NCBI GenBank assembly: GCA_022867625.1
Contig: JALIFM010000002.1
Span: 248,001 to 312,000, forward strand
Source of the DNA: Lachnospiraceae bacterium NSJ-143
Lineage (GTDB): Bacteria; Bacillota; Clostridia; Lachnospirales; Anaerotignaceae
DNA: 64,000 bases
Direction of reading: 5' to 3'
Shown here in pieces: positions 1 to 7,212 of this stretch; position 1 is the first letter of the stretch; every line of letters starts with the position of its first letter. The notes beneath the pieces were generated by a model. That model did not search any database. It saw nothing but the letters and a program-made list of their open reading frames with translations, and had not been told where the DNA came from. The position numbers and the translations under genes are program-made.

Positions 1-110
1 ACCTGCCCTTTGGAATTGTATGTATCATTCCAGGGGGCTTTTGTGAACACATCAATAAATAAATCTGCACATTCCTCAATGTGCTCCTTTGACAGTCTAA
101 TTATGTTCAA
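1..110 (-). CDS. GNAT acetyltransferase, N-terminal part (runs off left edge)
   Basis: Read on the minus strand from a TTG at 110-108 the frame stays open to the window edge and gives 36 residues beginning MNIIRLSKEHIEEC and containing VFTKAPWND. This is the usual opening of GNAT-family N-acetyltransferases, which move an acetyl group from acetyl-CoA to an amine; the substrate cannot be told from this piece. A strong GGGAGGAG ribosome site precedes the TTG, and a promoter lies just upstream. The acetyl-CoA-binding part is outside the window. The gene belongs to the AT-rich flank of the mobile element. Confidence 0.6.
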   Translation of the reverse strand, partial: MNIIRLSKEHIEECADLFIDVFTKAPWNDTYNSKGQ

Positions 111-137
111 AAATTCTCCTCCCTCATATTTTCTTCC

Positions 138-166
138 ATTATACCACAATTCCGAGAGCGTGGAAA
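138..166 (-). promoter_or_regulatory. Promoter of the GNAT gene
   Basis: On the minus strand a perfect TATAAT (143-138) lies 17 bp downstream of TTTCCA (166-161, four of six matches to TTGACA) and about 28 bp before the TTG start. It shows that host-like sequence continues to at least base 166. Confidence 0.5.
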
Positions 167-326
167 TAGGGAGTTTTCCGGGCGGATTTCCTACCTCTTG
201 GATATACGGGACGGGCGGTTATTTAGGTGTAGACTTAGGATAGTTCATCGATGGACAGCACCTTGAAAACAGAATGACCGTCCGAAAAGGAATACCCCGG
301 CTGGGGAAGCACCGCAAGGAACCGGA

Positions 327-349
327 CTTCGGGACAAAATGTCCCGAAG
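327..349. repeat. Perfect 10-bp inverted repeat in the element leader
   Basis: CTTCGGGACA (327-336) and TGTCCCGAAG (340-349) are exact inverted copies around a 3-base loop, in the 5' leader of the first gene of the element. It has no T-run, so it is more likely an operator or an RNA hairpin than a terminator. The leader (about 250-421) also holds the motif CCTTGAAAACAGAAT at 261-275, which recurs before tnpW. Confidence 0.55.
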
Positions 350-421
350 CTGCGGGGAGCGTGCCAAAGCTGGAAATCCTTTCGGGGAAAACGGCAACGG
401 AAAGCAAAATGGAGGGAACGC

Positions 422-835
422 ATGAGAAATAACCCCTATAAAGACTTGCCGCCGCTGGAACGCAGGCCGGACGGTTCCCTTTACCGCATGACACCGGCAC
501 AGAGGAAACAGGCGGCCAGCCTGATACGCCGGGAGTGCTGTTGCTGTGAGGACGGCAACTGCATTGTCCTTGACGATGGGGACACCTGCACCTGCCCGCA
601 GACGGTTTCTTTCTCGGTCTGCTGTAAGTGGTTCCGCTGGGCGGTCTTGCCGCTGGACGGGACGCTGGAAGCGGAGATTTTCCGGGATAAGGACTTGAAA
701 CGCTGTGTGGTCTGCGGCGGTGTGTTCGTCCCCAAATCCAACCGGGCAAAATACTGCCCCGGCTGTGCCGCCAGAGTTCACAGGCGGCAGAAAACAGAAA
801 GTGAACGGAAAAGGAGGTCTGCTGTGGACAGTTAG
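422..835 (+). CDS. Cysteine-rich zinc-finger-like protein of mobile elements
   Basis: This 137-residue protein has many cysteines: a CCCCEDGNC cluster near residue 40, CTCP near 58, CC near 68, a CVVCGG...CPGC zinc-ribbon pair near residues 96-118, and a basic tail. It matches the small cysteine-rich proteins (often annotated as cysteine-rich VLRF1 domain protein) found as the first gene of Clostridia mobilizable elements beside RepA_N and MobV; their function is not known. The ATG at 422 follows a GGAGGG site at 411-416. Metal binding is inferred from the Cys spacing. The gene starts the element's operon, with the repA gene 111 bp downstream. Confidence 0.65.
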   Translation: MRNNPYKDLPPLERRPDGSLYRMTPAQRKQAASLIRRECCCCEDGNCIVLDDGDTCTCPQTVSFSVCCKWFRWAVLPLDGTLEAEIFRDKDLKRCVVCGGVFVPKSNRAKYCPGCAARVHRRQKTESERKRRSAVDS

Positions 836-946
836 GAGCGAAAAAAGCCTTGATTTATCAGGCTTTGCAAGCCCCAAACCGGGGCAGGTGGTATAAAGTA
901 TCGCCCGCCCCGGAAAACGGGCTTCTAACCGTCCACAAAACGCACT

Positions 947-1342
947 ATGACAAATACCATCTATATCCATCAGCCGGAAAAGGCGTTCAGCTTCACCCGG
1001 CTCCCGAATTTCCTCTTTGAAGCCCCCACATTCAAGCCCCTGTCCAACGAGGCAAAGGTTCTGTACGCCTTTATCCTGCGCCGGACAGAGTTGTCCCGCA
1101 AGAATGGGTGGGCGGATGACTGCGGACGGATTTTCCTGTATTACCCCATCTGCGAGGTGGTTGACCTGCTCCACTGTGGGCGGCAGAAAGCGGTGAACAC
1201 CCTGCGGGAACTGCAATACGCCGGACTGGTGGAAATCCAGAAGCAGGGCTGTGGAAAACCCAACCGCATTTTCCCAAAATCCTATGAAGCGGTTCCAAAC
1301 ACTGACTTCAAGAAATCCCGTTCTGGTACGCCGGAGGACTGA
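947..1342 (+). CDS. RepA_N-type replication initiator, short form
   Basis: 131 residues. The N-terminal segment with LPNFLFEAPTFKPLSNEAKVLYA and later RKAVNTLRELQYAGL is the winged-helix initiator fold of RepA_N proteins, which bind an origin and start replication of plasmids and of excised circular elements. Many relatives are clearly longer than 131 residues. Here the frame closes at 1342, while codons resembling the usual repetitive tail (KYENRT) continue in another frame at about 1340-1400, so a frameshift may have shortened the C-terminus; the DNA-binding part is intact. Its codon use is GC-rich like the rest of the element. Confidence 0.7.
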   Translation: MTNTIYIHQPEKAFSFTRLPNFLFEAPTFKPLSNEAKVLYAFILRRTELSRKNGWADDCGRIFLYYPICEVVDLLHCGRQKAVNTLRELQYAGLVEIQKQGCGKPNRIFPKSYEAVPNTDFKKSRSGTPED

Positions 1343-1467
1343 AAACCGTACCCATGAAGTACGGAAACCGCCCCTCTTGAAGTACGAAAACCGGACGGTA
1401 TATAGAAATACAAAGATTAAAATGATTTATTTATATCCATTCCATTCCTATCGTATCAGAGATAATT

Positions 1468-1498
1468 CCGGCGGGATTTTCCCTGTGGAAAACCCCGG
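1468..1498. repeat. Imperfect inverted repeat upstream of mob, candidate oriT region
   Basis: CCGGCGGGATTTTCC (1468-1482) and GGAAAACCCCGG (1487-1498) pair almost completely around a 4-base loop, 29 bp before the relaxase start. MobV relaxases generally act at an oriT containing an inverted repeat just upstream of mob, so this is the best oriT candidate. Position and symmetry are seen; the role is inferred. Confidence 0.4.
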
Positions 1499-1526
1499 AT
1501 AGGAAAGGAATGGGGAAAGGAGCAGA

Positions 1527-2471
1527 ATGGCACAACACGCAATTTTGCGGTTTGAGAAGCACAAGGGCAACCCGGCAAGGCCGCTGGAAGCCCATCACGA
1601 AAGACAGAAAGAACAATACGCCAGCAACCCCGACATTGACACAAGCCGGAGTAAATACAACTTCCATATCGTCAAGCCGGAGGGACGCTATTACCACTTC
1701 ATTCAGAGCCGTATCGAGCAGGCTGGATGCCGGACGAGGAAAGACAGCACACGGTTTGTCGATACGCTGATAACCGCCAGCCCGGAGTTCTTCAAGGGGA
1801 AATCCCCAAAAGAGATACAGGCGTTCTTCCAAAGGGCGGCAGATTTCCTCATTGGCCGGGTAGGACGGGAAAATATCGTGTCGGCGGTGGTACACATGGA
1901 CGAGAAAACGCCCCACCTGCATTTGACCTTTGTTCCGCTGACAAAGGACAACCGCCTGTGCGCTAAGGAGATTATCGGCAACCGGGCAAACCTGACGAAG
2001 TGGCAGGACGATTTTCACGCCTATATGGTGGAGAAATATCCCGACTTGGAGCGTGGGGAAAGTGCCAGCAAGACAGGCCGGAAGCATATCCCCACCCGGA
2101 TTTTCAAACAGGCGGTTTCCCTCTCCCGGCAGGCAAGAGCCATTGAAGCCGCCCTTGACGGCATTAACCCGCTGAACGCCGGAAAGAAAAAAGAGGAAGC
2201 CCTCTCCATGCTGAAAAAGTGGTTCCCGCAGATGGAGAACTTCTCCGGGCAACTGAAAAAGTACAAGGTCACAATCAATGACCTGTTGGCGGAGAATGAG
2301 AAGCTGGAAGCAAGGGCAAAGGCCAGCGAAAAAGGAAAGATGAAAGATACGATGGAACGGGCAAAGCTGAAAAGCGAACTGGACAATTTACAGCGGCTGG
2401 TTGACCGTATCCCGCCGGATATACTGGCGGAACTGAAACGGCAGCAGCGGCACACGGTAAAGGAAAGGTGA
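1527..2471 (+). CDS. mob: MobV-family relaxase (plasmid recombination/mobilization protein)
   Basis: A relaxase nicks one strand at oriT and pilots it into a recipient through the conjugation channel of another element. The 314-residue protein shows the MobV signatures: an N-terminal AILRFEKHKG, a KYNFHIVKP strand near residue 47, and the metal-binding HMDEKTPHLHLTFVP motif near residues 117-131. The C-terminal third is a charged coiled coil rich in Lys and Glu. Family members are often longer (about 400-500 residues), so this is a short form with a complete catalytic half. The ATG is at 1527. No conjugation apparatus is present, so transfer would need a helper. Confidence 0.85.
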   Translation: MAQHAILRFEKHKGNPARPLEAHHERQKEQYASNPDIDTSRSKYNFHIVKPEGRYYHFIQSRIEQAGCRTRKDSTRFVDTLITASPEFFKGKSPKEIQAFFQRAADFLIGRVGRENIVSAVVHMDEKTPHLHLTFVPLTKDNRLCAKEIIGNRANLTKWQDDFHAYMVEKYPDLERGESASKTGRKHIPTRIFKQAVSLSRQARAIEAALDGINPLNAGKKKEEALSMLKKWFPQMENFSGQLKKYKVTINDLLAENEKLEARAKASEKGKMKDTMERAKLKSELDNLQRLVDRIPPDILAELKRQQRHTVKER

Positions 2472-2514
2472 TAGATATAAGCAGAAATTTTCGCCGCCTT
2501 TGTGCGGCATTGTA

Positions 2515-2529
2515 CCTTGAAAACTGAAT
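2515..2529 (+). repeat. Second copy of the element leader motif
   Basis: CCTTGAAAACTGAAT here matches CCTTGAAAACAGAAT at 261-275 with one difference. Both copies lie in 5' leaders of element genes. A small GCCGC...GCGGC hairpin (2493-2508) immediately precedes this copy. A shared regulatory or RNA role is likely, but nothing more can be read from the sequence. Confidence 0.5.
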
Positions 2530-2543
2530 ATGGAGGACACTGG

Positions 2544-2738
2544 ATGGCAAAAAGCGAAAGCGATATTTTCACACCCCGGACAGGGCAGGTCATACAAGCA
2601 GAGAACGGCACGCAGTATTTTGTATGTGGGAACAACCGTATAAAAATCTCCGAACACTTCGCCGCAGGCGGGAAGCCCCTCGGTGATCTGATTGTAGATG
2701 TGGTGCGGCATACCGCAGAAAAAGCCGCTTCAACCTGA
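2544..2738 (+). CDS. tnpW: TnpW-like small transposon protein
   Basis: A 64-residue protein starting at ATG 2544 after GGAGG (2532-2536). It contains VIQAENGTQYFVCGNNRIKI and ends in an Ala-rich stretch, as in the small TnpW proteins encoded directly upstream of TnpX-type large serine recombinases in Tn4451-like elements. TnpW is described as an accessory factor of transposition; its precise action is unclear. The upstream in-frame GTG at 2502 overlaps the leader hairpin and motif and was not chosen. The next gene, the recombinase, begins 100 bp further on behind its own AAGGAGG site. Confidence 0.65.
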   Translation: MAKSESDIFTPRTGQVIQAENGTQYFVCGNNRIKISEHFAAGGKPLGDLIVDVVRHTAEKAAST

Positions 2739-2838
2739 TAGCCCATCATTGATAACACGCCCACGCTTATGATATAATTGCCATAGAGCAAAAGTATTGT
2801 AAGCGTGGGTTGTTTCTTTAGAAGGAGGATTTTTAACG

Positions 2839-4461
2839 GTGAAACAACCTTACAATACTACGATTTACAACACGGCGCTTTATATGAGATTGAGCCGGGA
2901 CGATGAAAACTATGGTGACAGCGTAAGCATTGAAACACAGCGGACAATCCTGCAACAGTACGCAAAGGAACAGGGGCTTCATGTAGTCGGTGAGTATGTG
3001 GACGATGGCTGGTCGGGGACGAACTTTGAACGGCCGGATTTTCAGCGCATGATGGACGATATGGAAGCCGGAAAAGTAAACTGCATTGTCACGAAAGACC
3101 TGTCCCGTTTCGGGCGGGAACATGTGATGATGGACTACTATCTGGAATTTCTGTTCCCGGAGAAACGGGTTCGCTACATCGCCGTTGCGGAGAATGAGGA
3201 CACAGAGAAAGGGCTTTCCGATTTTGTCCCGTTCAAAAACCTGTTCAATGAATGGTTTGCGAAAGATACAAGCCGCAAGGTAAAGGCCGCTTTCAAAGCA
3301 AAGTTTGCCACAGGACAGCGTATCGGCGCCTATGCTCCCATCGGGTACAGGAAACACCCGGAAATCAAAAACAAGCTGATAATCGACGAGGAAACCCGCT
3401 GGATAGTGGAGAAGATTTTTGACCTTGCTATTCATGGCAGAGGGGCGGCCAGTATCACAAGAATACTGATTGCGGAAAAGGTTCCCACACCGGGATTTAT
3501 CAACTTCCAGCGTGACGGGACTTTTGCAAACATCTATGCGGGTGCGCCGGAGGAAAAAAGCTACGCATGGACGATAGCCCAGGTCAAGAGCATTATGAAA
3601 GACGAAACCTATATCGGCCATACCATTCATTACCGGGAAACGAACATTTCCTTTAAGAACAAGCGGAGGGTACGCAAGCCCCAAAGTGAATGGGTGCGGG
3701 TGGAGAACACGCAGGAGCCGATTATCAGCGAGCAGGTTTTCCGGCAGGTACAGGAGCAGATAGCAAACCGCCGCAGGAAGTGCAAGGATGGTACAACGCA
3801 GATTTTTTCCGGATTGGTAAAATGTGCGGATTGCGGCTGGTCGCTGTCCTATGGGGAGAACAGGCAGAACAGCAAGCCTTACGGCCATTATCATTGTAGC
3901 AAGTACGGGCAGGGCACACGCCAATGCTCCATGCACTATATCCGTTATGATGTGCTTTATGCCTATGTCCTCTCCCGTCTGCAATACTGGTCGGGGCTGG
4001 TACAGCATGATGAAGAACGGCTCTTGAAGCAGCTGTTAAATGCCACTGATAAGGGACAGGCTGCCGCAAGAAAGAAGCAGGCCGCAGAACTGAAAAAGGC
4101 AGAGAAGCGAAAAGCCGAAGTCGATACTTTGTTTGCCCGGATGTATGAGGACTGGGCGGCGGGGCGTATCACGGAATACAACTTCTCTATGCTGTCCGGG
4201 AAGTACCAAAGCGAACAGGCTGAACTGGACGAAAAGATTGAACAGCTTCAATCCGCTATCGCCACTGAAAGCCAGAACGCCGTAGACGCAGAAAAATGGA
4301 TTGCCTTGATGAAAGAGTGCGTCAATCCAACAGAACTGACCGCCGAACTTTTGAATATGCTGATTGAAAAAATCGTTGTCCATGAAGCGGTCAAAGGTGA
4401 GGACGGAAGCCGGGAACAGGAGGTAGAAATCTTCTACCGCTTTATCGGCAAAATTGATTGA
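2839..4461 (+). CDS. tnpX: Large serine recombinase, TnpX-like
   Basis: 540 residues, GTG start at 2839 behind AAGGAGG. It excises and inserts the element through a double-strand cut with a covalent serine-DNA link. The N-terminal resolvase domain (about 10-155) has YMRLSRDDENYGDS, placing the catalytic serine at position 19, plus the arginine-bearing KDLSRFGRE. A recombinase domain follows (about 175-290), then a zinc ribbon (CADCGWSLSYGE...CSKYGQGTRQCSMHYIR), and then a long coiled coil (about 400-470). All parts are present, so the enzyme is probably functional. TnpX-type enzymes favour GA dinucleotides at the crossover. Confidence 0.9.
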   Translation: MKQPYNTTIYNTALYMRLSRDDENYGDSVSIETQRTILQQYAKEQGLHVVGEYVDDGWSGTNFERPDFQRMMDDMEAGKVNCIVTKDLSRFGREHVMMDYYLEFLFPEKRVRYIAVAENEDTEKGLSDFVPFKNLFNEWFAKDTSRKVKAAFKAKFATGQRIGAYAPIGYRKHPEIKNKLIIDEETRWIVEKIFDLAIHGRGAASITRILIAEKVPTPGFINFQRDGTFANIYAGAPEEKSYAWTIAQVKSIMKDETYIGHTIHYRETNISFKNKRRVRKPQSEWVRVENTQEPIISEQVFRQVQEQIANRRRKCKDGTTQIFSGLVKCADCGWSLSYGENRQNSKPYGHYHCSKYGQGTRQCSMHYIRYDVLYAYVLSRLQYWSGLVQHDEERLLKQLLNATDKGQAAARKKQAAELKKAEKRKAEVDTLFARMYEDWAAGRITEYNFSMLSGKYQSEQAELDEKIEQLQSAIATESQNAVDAEKWIALMKECVNPTELTAELLNMLIEKIVVHEAVKGEDGSREQEVEIFYRFIGKID

Positions 4462-4480
4462 ATGATACCAATATCTTTAA

Positions 4481-4981
4481 CTATGTGATACCGGGTGTTT
4501 TCAGTTGGATAAAGAAATGGTAATTCCGGCTCATATGATTAATAATATTGCGGATACATATTTTGCAGTGATTGATAAGAACAATAACAGGATACAGTGT
4601 GATATTTCATATAATTTGCCTCTTGTGGAATGTGATAAAGAACGTATGGAAATGGTATTGATTAATCTCATGCAAAACGCATGCCGCCATACGAAAAATG
4701 GCATTGTTACGATTACGGCAGATTTCGTGGACCAGTATATTCAGGTGAAAGTCAGCGATACAGGGGAAGGTATTTCGCCTGAAATTCTGCCTCACCTGTT
4801 TGAACAATACCTGAAAAGCCAAAGTGGAAAATCTATGGCAAAAGGTACCGGCTTAGGACTATTCCTGTGCAGAAAAACGGTGGAAGCGCATGGCGGCAAA
4901 ATGTGGATTGAAAGCAGGCTCGGCAAAGGAACAAATGTTTATATTATGCTTCCTGTCAGCTCAGGTTTATCAGTAGAATAA
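4481..4981 (+). pseudogene. 3' half of a sensor histidine kinase, interrupted next to the mobile element
   Basis: The open frame starts right after a stop at 4478-4480 and covers only the ATP-binding half of a histidine kinase: N box NLMQNACRHT, G1 box SDTGEGIS, G2 box GTGLGLFLC and a final EAHGGKMWIESRLGKGT. The sensor, membrane and phospho-acceptor histidine parts are missing and are not found left of the element in this window. A TTG at 4505 could start a 158-residue piece, but there is no good ribosome site, so a remnant is more likely. Fusion of this remnant to the element's right end suggests insertion into, or deletion of, a resident two-component gene. Confidence 0.75.
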
Positions 4982-5119
4982 GAAGGATAAAGTTGATTTT
5001 CGCATCTTGTTTTAGGATTGGCTGCTAAAGTTTAAATTGAAATGAAAACAGCAAAAAATGTTATGAAAAAAGCGTTTGAAGTTATCCTAGAGCTTTACTT
5101 TAAAAATATATCATTGACA

Positions 5120-5477
5120 TAGGATATGGGGCAACCAAGGGATGGGTATGCTTTGAGTGCATCAGTTTCATATCTTCGAGACATGTAGAGACGGTAGTAT
5201 TATTATCCCTCAAAGATACACTGAATTGGAGGTTACTATAGAGGCGGATGCAGACAGCAATTACTCTTTGGGAAAAGGCCGCCTATTAGAAGTATGTGAA
5301 GAATAAGTATGGGGTGAATGTGCATACAAGGTATATTGCAGAGGCAAAACTCTTGTGTGGGATTAATATATGTGAAAATTATAATAAGTTTAAGAAGGAT
5401 AATCTGGATGTGAATATTATAAACCAGAAAGGATTGAATATACCAAAAAAGCCTTAGAGTATTTAGGTAAGATTTAA
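5120..5477 (+). pseudogene. rlmD: Degenerate 3' end of rlmD/rumA (23S rRNA uracil methyltransferase)
   Basis: From the CAT at 5182 one frame reads HVETVVLLSLKD, then after a stop (5239) WEKAAY, another stop (5287) and KYVKNKYGVNVHTRYIAEAK...ENYNK. A shift of frame near 5420 continues as PERIEYTKKALEYLGKI and a stop at 5477. These are, in order, the last conserved blocks of the Clostridia-type RlmD tail (HVE-VVLL, then KYG-VHT-YIAEVK, then PE-AL--F-I). Two in-frame stops and a frameshift make it non-functional. The methyltransferase body is absent. The 3' end of this gene is a known integration site for integrative elements. Confidence 0.65.
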
Positions 5478-5497
5478 TTTAAGACATAGGTGAAAAC

Positions 5498-5902
5498 ATG
5501 AGTATTGAAAATATTATATCTATTATAATAAGTATTTTAGGTTCATCATTGTTTACGTTGGTGTTGTCAACATTAGTATTTAATCCATTGCAAAATAAAA
5601 AGCAATATATATTTGATGAAAAAAAGAGAGTGTATGAATCCCTTATTGTATTTGCTCAAATTGTATTGTATCCTCAAGAAGCAAAATTTTCTTTGGGTGT
5701 CGCAAGATATAATATTCAGGAGTTATCAGATGAAGATAATGTGAAAAATTCAATAAATGATTTGAAGATGGCTATTCCAAAACTTAGGTTAATAACTAAA
5801 AACGAAAAGGTCATATTAAGAACAAATGAATTTATTGAGAGTCAAAACCTAAATTCGTTTGATAAACTAGTAAGTGAATTAAGAAATGACTTATATAAGT
5901 AA
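5498..5902 (+). CDS. Small membrane-anchored protein of unknown function
   Basis: 134 residues starting ATGAGTATTG. The N-terminus (about residues 5-30) is one hydrophobic helix, IISIIISILGSSLFTLVL; the rest is soluble, helical and charged, with YIFDEKKRVYESLIVFAQ just after the membrane. I do not recognise a family. One-helix proteins of this size occur in the cargo of integrative elements, sometimes in defence or immunity pairs, but nothing here fixes a role. It lies between two rlmD 3'-end fragments, which suggests that it arrived with an element. The ribosome site is weak (TAGGTGA). Expression is uncertain. Confidence 0.5.
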   Translation: MSIENIISIIISILGSSLFTLVLSTLVFNPLQNKKQYIFDEKKRVYESLIVFAQIVLYPQEAKFSLGVARYNIQELSDEDNVKNSINDLKMAIPKLRLITKNEKVILRTNEFIESQNLNSFDKLVSELRNDLYK

Positions 5903-6171
5903 AAATTTATTCGTAAAAATATTAGATAATGAATTAAAATGAAAGGATAAGATTATTTTATCAAGGCTTTGAAAACGCAAAGATAAAAAGTCAAAGTAGA
6001 AAAAGTTCTTAGTGTCATCTAAGGGCTTTTTTGTTTGCGATATATAACGAAATAGATCCATTTCTTCTGAATATTCAAAGCGAATATTTTTATCAAATTC
6101 CAAACAAAATTTGTTTCACTAGCACAGTGATACCGGGATGAATCCGAGCCTTAAAAAATGTATTATTAATC
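5903..6171. other. Gene-poor accessory stretch
   Basis: It holds the terminator at 6005-6033 and the 11-base word GTGATACCGGG (6127-6137), which also occurs at 4485-4495 next to the right end of the mobile element. A 70-codon minus-strand frame (6103-5891) runs through the terminator and was not accepted as a gene. Confidence 0.4.
6005..6033 (+). terminator. Rho-independent terminator
   Basis: GTTCTTAG and CTAAGGGC pair (two G-U pairs) around a 6-base loop, followed by seven T. It would end transcripts from the small membrane protein gene. Confidence 0.6.
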
Positions 6172-6301
6172 AGGATATGAGTACACAAGGGGAAAGGTAT
6201 ACCCTGAGTGCATCAGTTTCATATCTTCAATACATGTGGAGACGGTAGTATTGCTGCAAAAAAGAGAAATGACACAAAATATAGAAAAACAATTAAATTA
6301 A
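6172..6301 (+). pseudogene. rlmD: Second rlmD 3'-end fragment, truncated
   Basis: Bases 6172-6252 repeat 5120-5202 at roughly 80 percent identity and the same length. In the same frame as the first copy they read ECISFISSIHVETVVLLQKRE and reach a stop at 6299-6301. The similarity to RlmD ends soon after HVETVVLL, where foreign sequence begins, as expected for an attachment-site junction at the rum integration hotspot. The two HVE codons are 1,051 bp apart. Confidence 0.6.
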
Positions 6302-6368
6302 AACACAATATCATGTAGCTTTGAGGGGCGTTTATAAACTGTAAAGAATTGTATAATGTGTTTCAGAT

Positions 6369-6414
6369 AAAAACCTTGTTTCCTGTTTAGGAACAAGGTT
6401 TTTAGTTTTTTTGA
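6369..6414. terminator. Strong bidirectional terminator
   Basis: AAAACCTTGTTTCC and GGAACAAGGTTTTT pair over about 13 bp with one bulge around a short loop. T-rich runs lie on both strands. It sits about 40 bp past the 3' end of the XRE gene on the minus strand and closes the plus-strand accessory region. Confidence 0.75.
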
Positions 6415-6451
6415 ATTTTTTACTTATTTTTATTGTCTATTTTAAGCCTGA

Positions 6452-6793
6452 TTACTTTTCATCCTGTTCTTCCAGGAGGCGCTGTATATATCCATATAAG
6501 CGCTCTTTGTTTCTGTCTGTCAAGCTATAGTAAAGATTTATAATCCTGTTATCAAGTGGATTGCCGTTTTTTTGAAATATGGGATTTATACCATTAATTA
6601 TCCATTCCTGATTTATGTTAAATTCACGGCAGACATCAGTAAGAACACGCTCTGTCAATTTTATTTTTCCATTTTCAATATTGCCGAGATTAGGTCGAGA
6701 TATATTAATCTTATTAGAAAATTCCTCCTGACTTAAATTCAGAATATTTTTGCGAAGATAACGAATACGCTCGTACGGTTCCAAAGAGCTCAC
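6452..6793 (-). CDS. XRE-family transcriptional regulator
   Basis: 113 residues with an N-terminal Cro/CI helix-turn-helix (about 8-63): LRKNILNLSQEEFSNKI, then ISRPNLGNIENG as the recognition helix region, then a short helical tail, TDRNKERLYGYIQRLLEEQ. Such proteins bind palindromic DNA as dimers, usually as repressors. It is transcribed away from the small ORF, amidohydrolase and transporter genes, and the 230-bp gap between them contains AT-rich inverted elements such as TACTAATTT and AATTTAGTA (about 6836-6867). It therefore probably controls itself and the divergent operon; this is inferred from position. Confidence 0.8.
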   Translation of the reverse strand: MSSLEPYERIRYLRKNILNLSQEEFSNKINISRPNLGNIENGKIKLTERVLTDVCREFNINQEWIINGINPIFQKNGNPLDNRIINLYYSLTDRNKERLYGYIQRLLEEQDEK

Positions 6794-6962
6794 ATCCTTA
6801 ATATTATTTTAATAATGTTGTCAAAGAATTAATTTACTAATTTAGACAATAAAAATCAACAATTTAGTATATTTTTATTAATTTGTTTGTTATTAAATAC
6901 GTGCTGTTATAGTAACATAACAAAAATAATTTGTCAAAAATGAGAAATATAGATATATTTGC

Positions 6963-6991
6963 TTGACACAAGCTAAAAATGATAATATAAT
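6963..6991 (+). promoter_or_regulatory. Sigma-A promoter of the amidohydrolase operon
   Basis: TTGACA (6963-6968), 17-bp spacer, TATAAT (6986-6991): a full consensus promoter. It precedes the small ORF at 7024 and reads into the amidohydrolase and transporter genes. Such a strong promoter beside a divergent XRE gene suggests tight repression. Confidence 0.85.
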
Positions 6992-7023
6992 GCTTGTAAC
7001 AATCATAGGAGGGATAATAAAAT

Positions 7024-7182
7024 GTGGGACAAAAATATGATGAAGATAGTTTTAAAGATTTAATAGCAAAATTAAATATTAAAAATAAAAAACGTATTAT
7101 TAAAGCAGCTGAAGAAATGCTTTTTTTTCAAAGAGTTGATTTTGAAGATAAAGATGATAATACGAAAAAAGATGAAATTTAA
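7024..7182 (+). CDS. Small ORF, 52 residues, unknown function
   Basis: A GTG at 7024 lies 10 bases after AGGAGGG (7007-7013) and opens a 52-codon frame, ending in TAA at 7182, that is acidic and helical: VGQKYDEDSFKDLIAKLN, then KNKKRIIKAAEEMLFFQ, then an acidic tail. An overlapping ATG at 7022 gives only 13 codons. The consensus promoter and ribosome site and the position first in the operon support it being real. It may partner with the divergent XRE regulator, as small proteins in that position often do, but no family was recognised. Confidence 0.5.
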   Translation: MGQKYDEDSFKDLIAKLNIKNKKRIIKAAEEMLFFQRVDFEDKDDNTKKDEI

Positions 7183-7212
7183 TATTCTACTAAAGATAAA
7201 GGGGAGATAATT

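Larger units (their letters stand above)
170..4480 (+). mobile_element. Compact mobilizable element with large serine recombinase (Tn4451/TnpX type)
   Basis: The block is visibly GC-richer than its surroundings and holds, all on one strand, a Cys-rich protein, RepA_N, a MobV relaxase, TnpW and a TnpX-like serine recombinase as the last gene. This is the gene order of Tn4451-like mobilizable transposons, where the recombinase sits next to the right end. No resistance or other cargo gene is present. The boundaries are inferred: the left end lies after the GNAT promoter and before the first leader (about 170-250), the right end between the recombinase stop at 4461 and the kinase frame that opens at 4481. 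Terminal repeats were not identified. Confidence 0.7.

Noticed and set aside
10-243. Plus-strand 77-codon frame at the left edge
   Set aside because: It overlaps the minus-strand GNAT start and its promoter, has no ribosome site and resembles nothing.
245-1216. Long minus-strand frame of 323 codons
   Set aside because: It is antisense to the Cys-rich and RepA_N genes; long antisense frames are common in GC-rich DNA. Pro/Arg-rich composition, no family.
2833-4008. Minus-strand frame of 391 codons under the recombinase gene
   Set aside because: A shadow of the clearly recognisable serine recombinase; no ribosome site.
5891-6103. Minus-strand 70-codon ORF
   Set aside because: It runs through a rho-independent terminator, overlaps the end of the gene at 5498, and has no ribosome site.
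5120-6252. Repeated segments as a possible CRISPR or RNA element
   Set aside because: Only two copies about 1 kb apart, and both translate in one frame to the HVETVVLL block of RlmD, which explains the similarity better.
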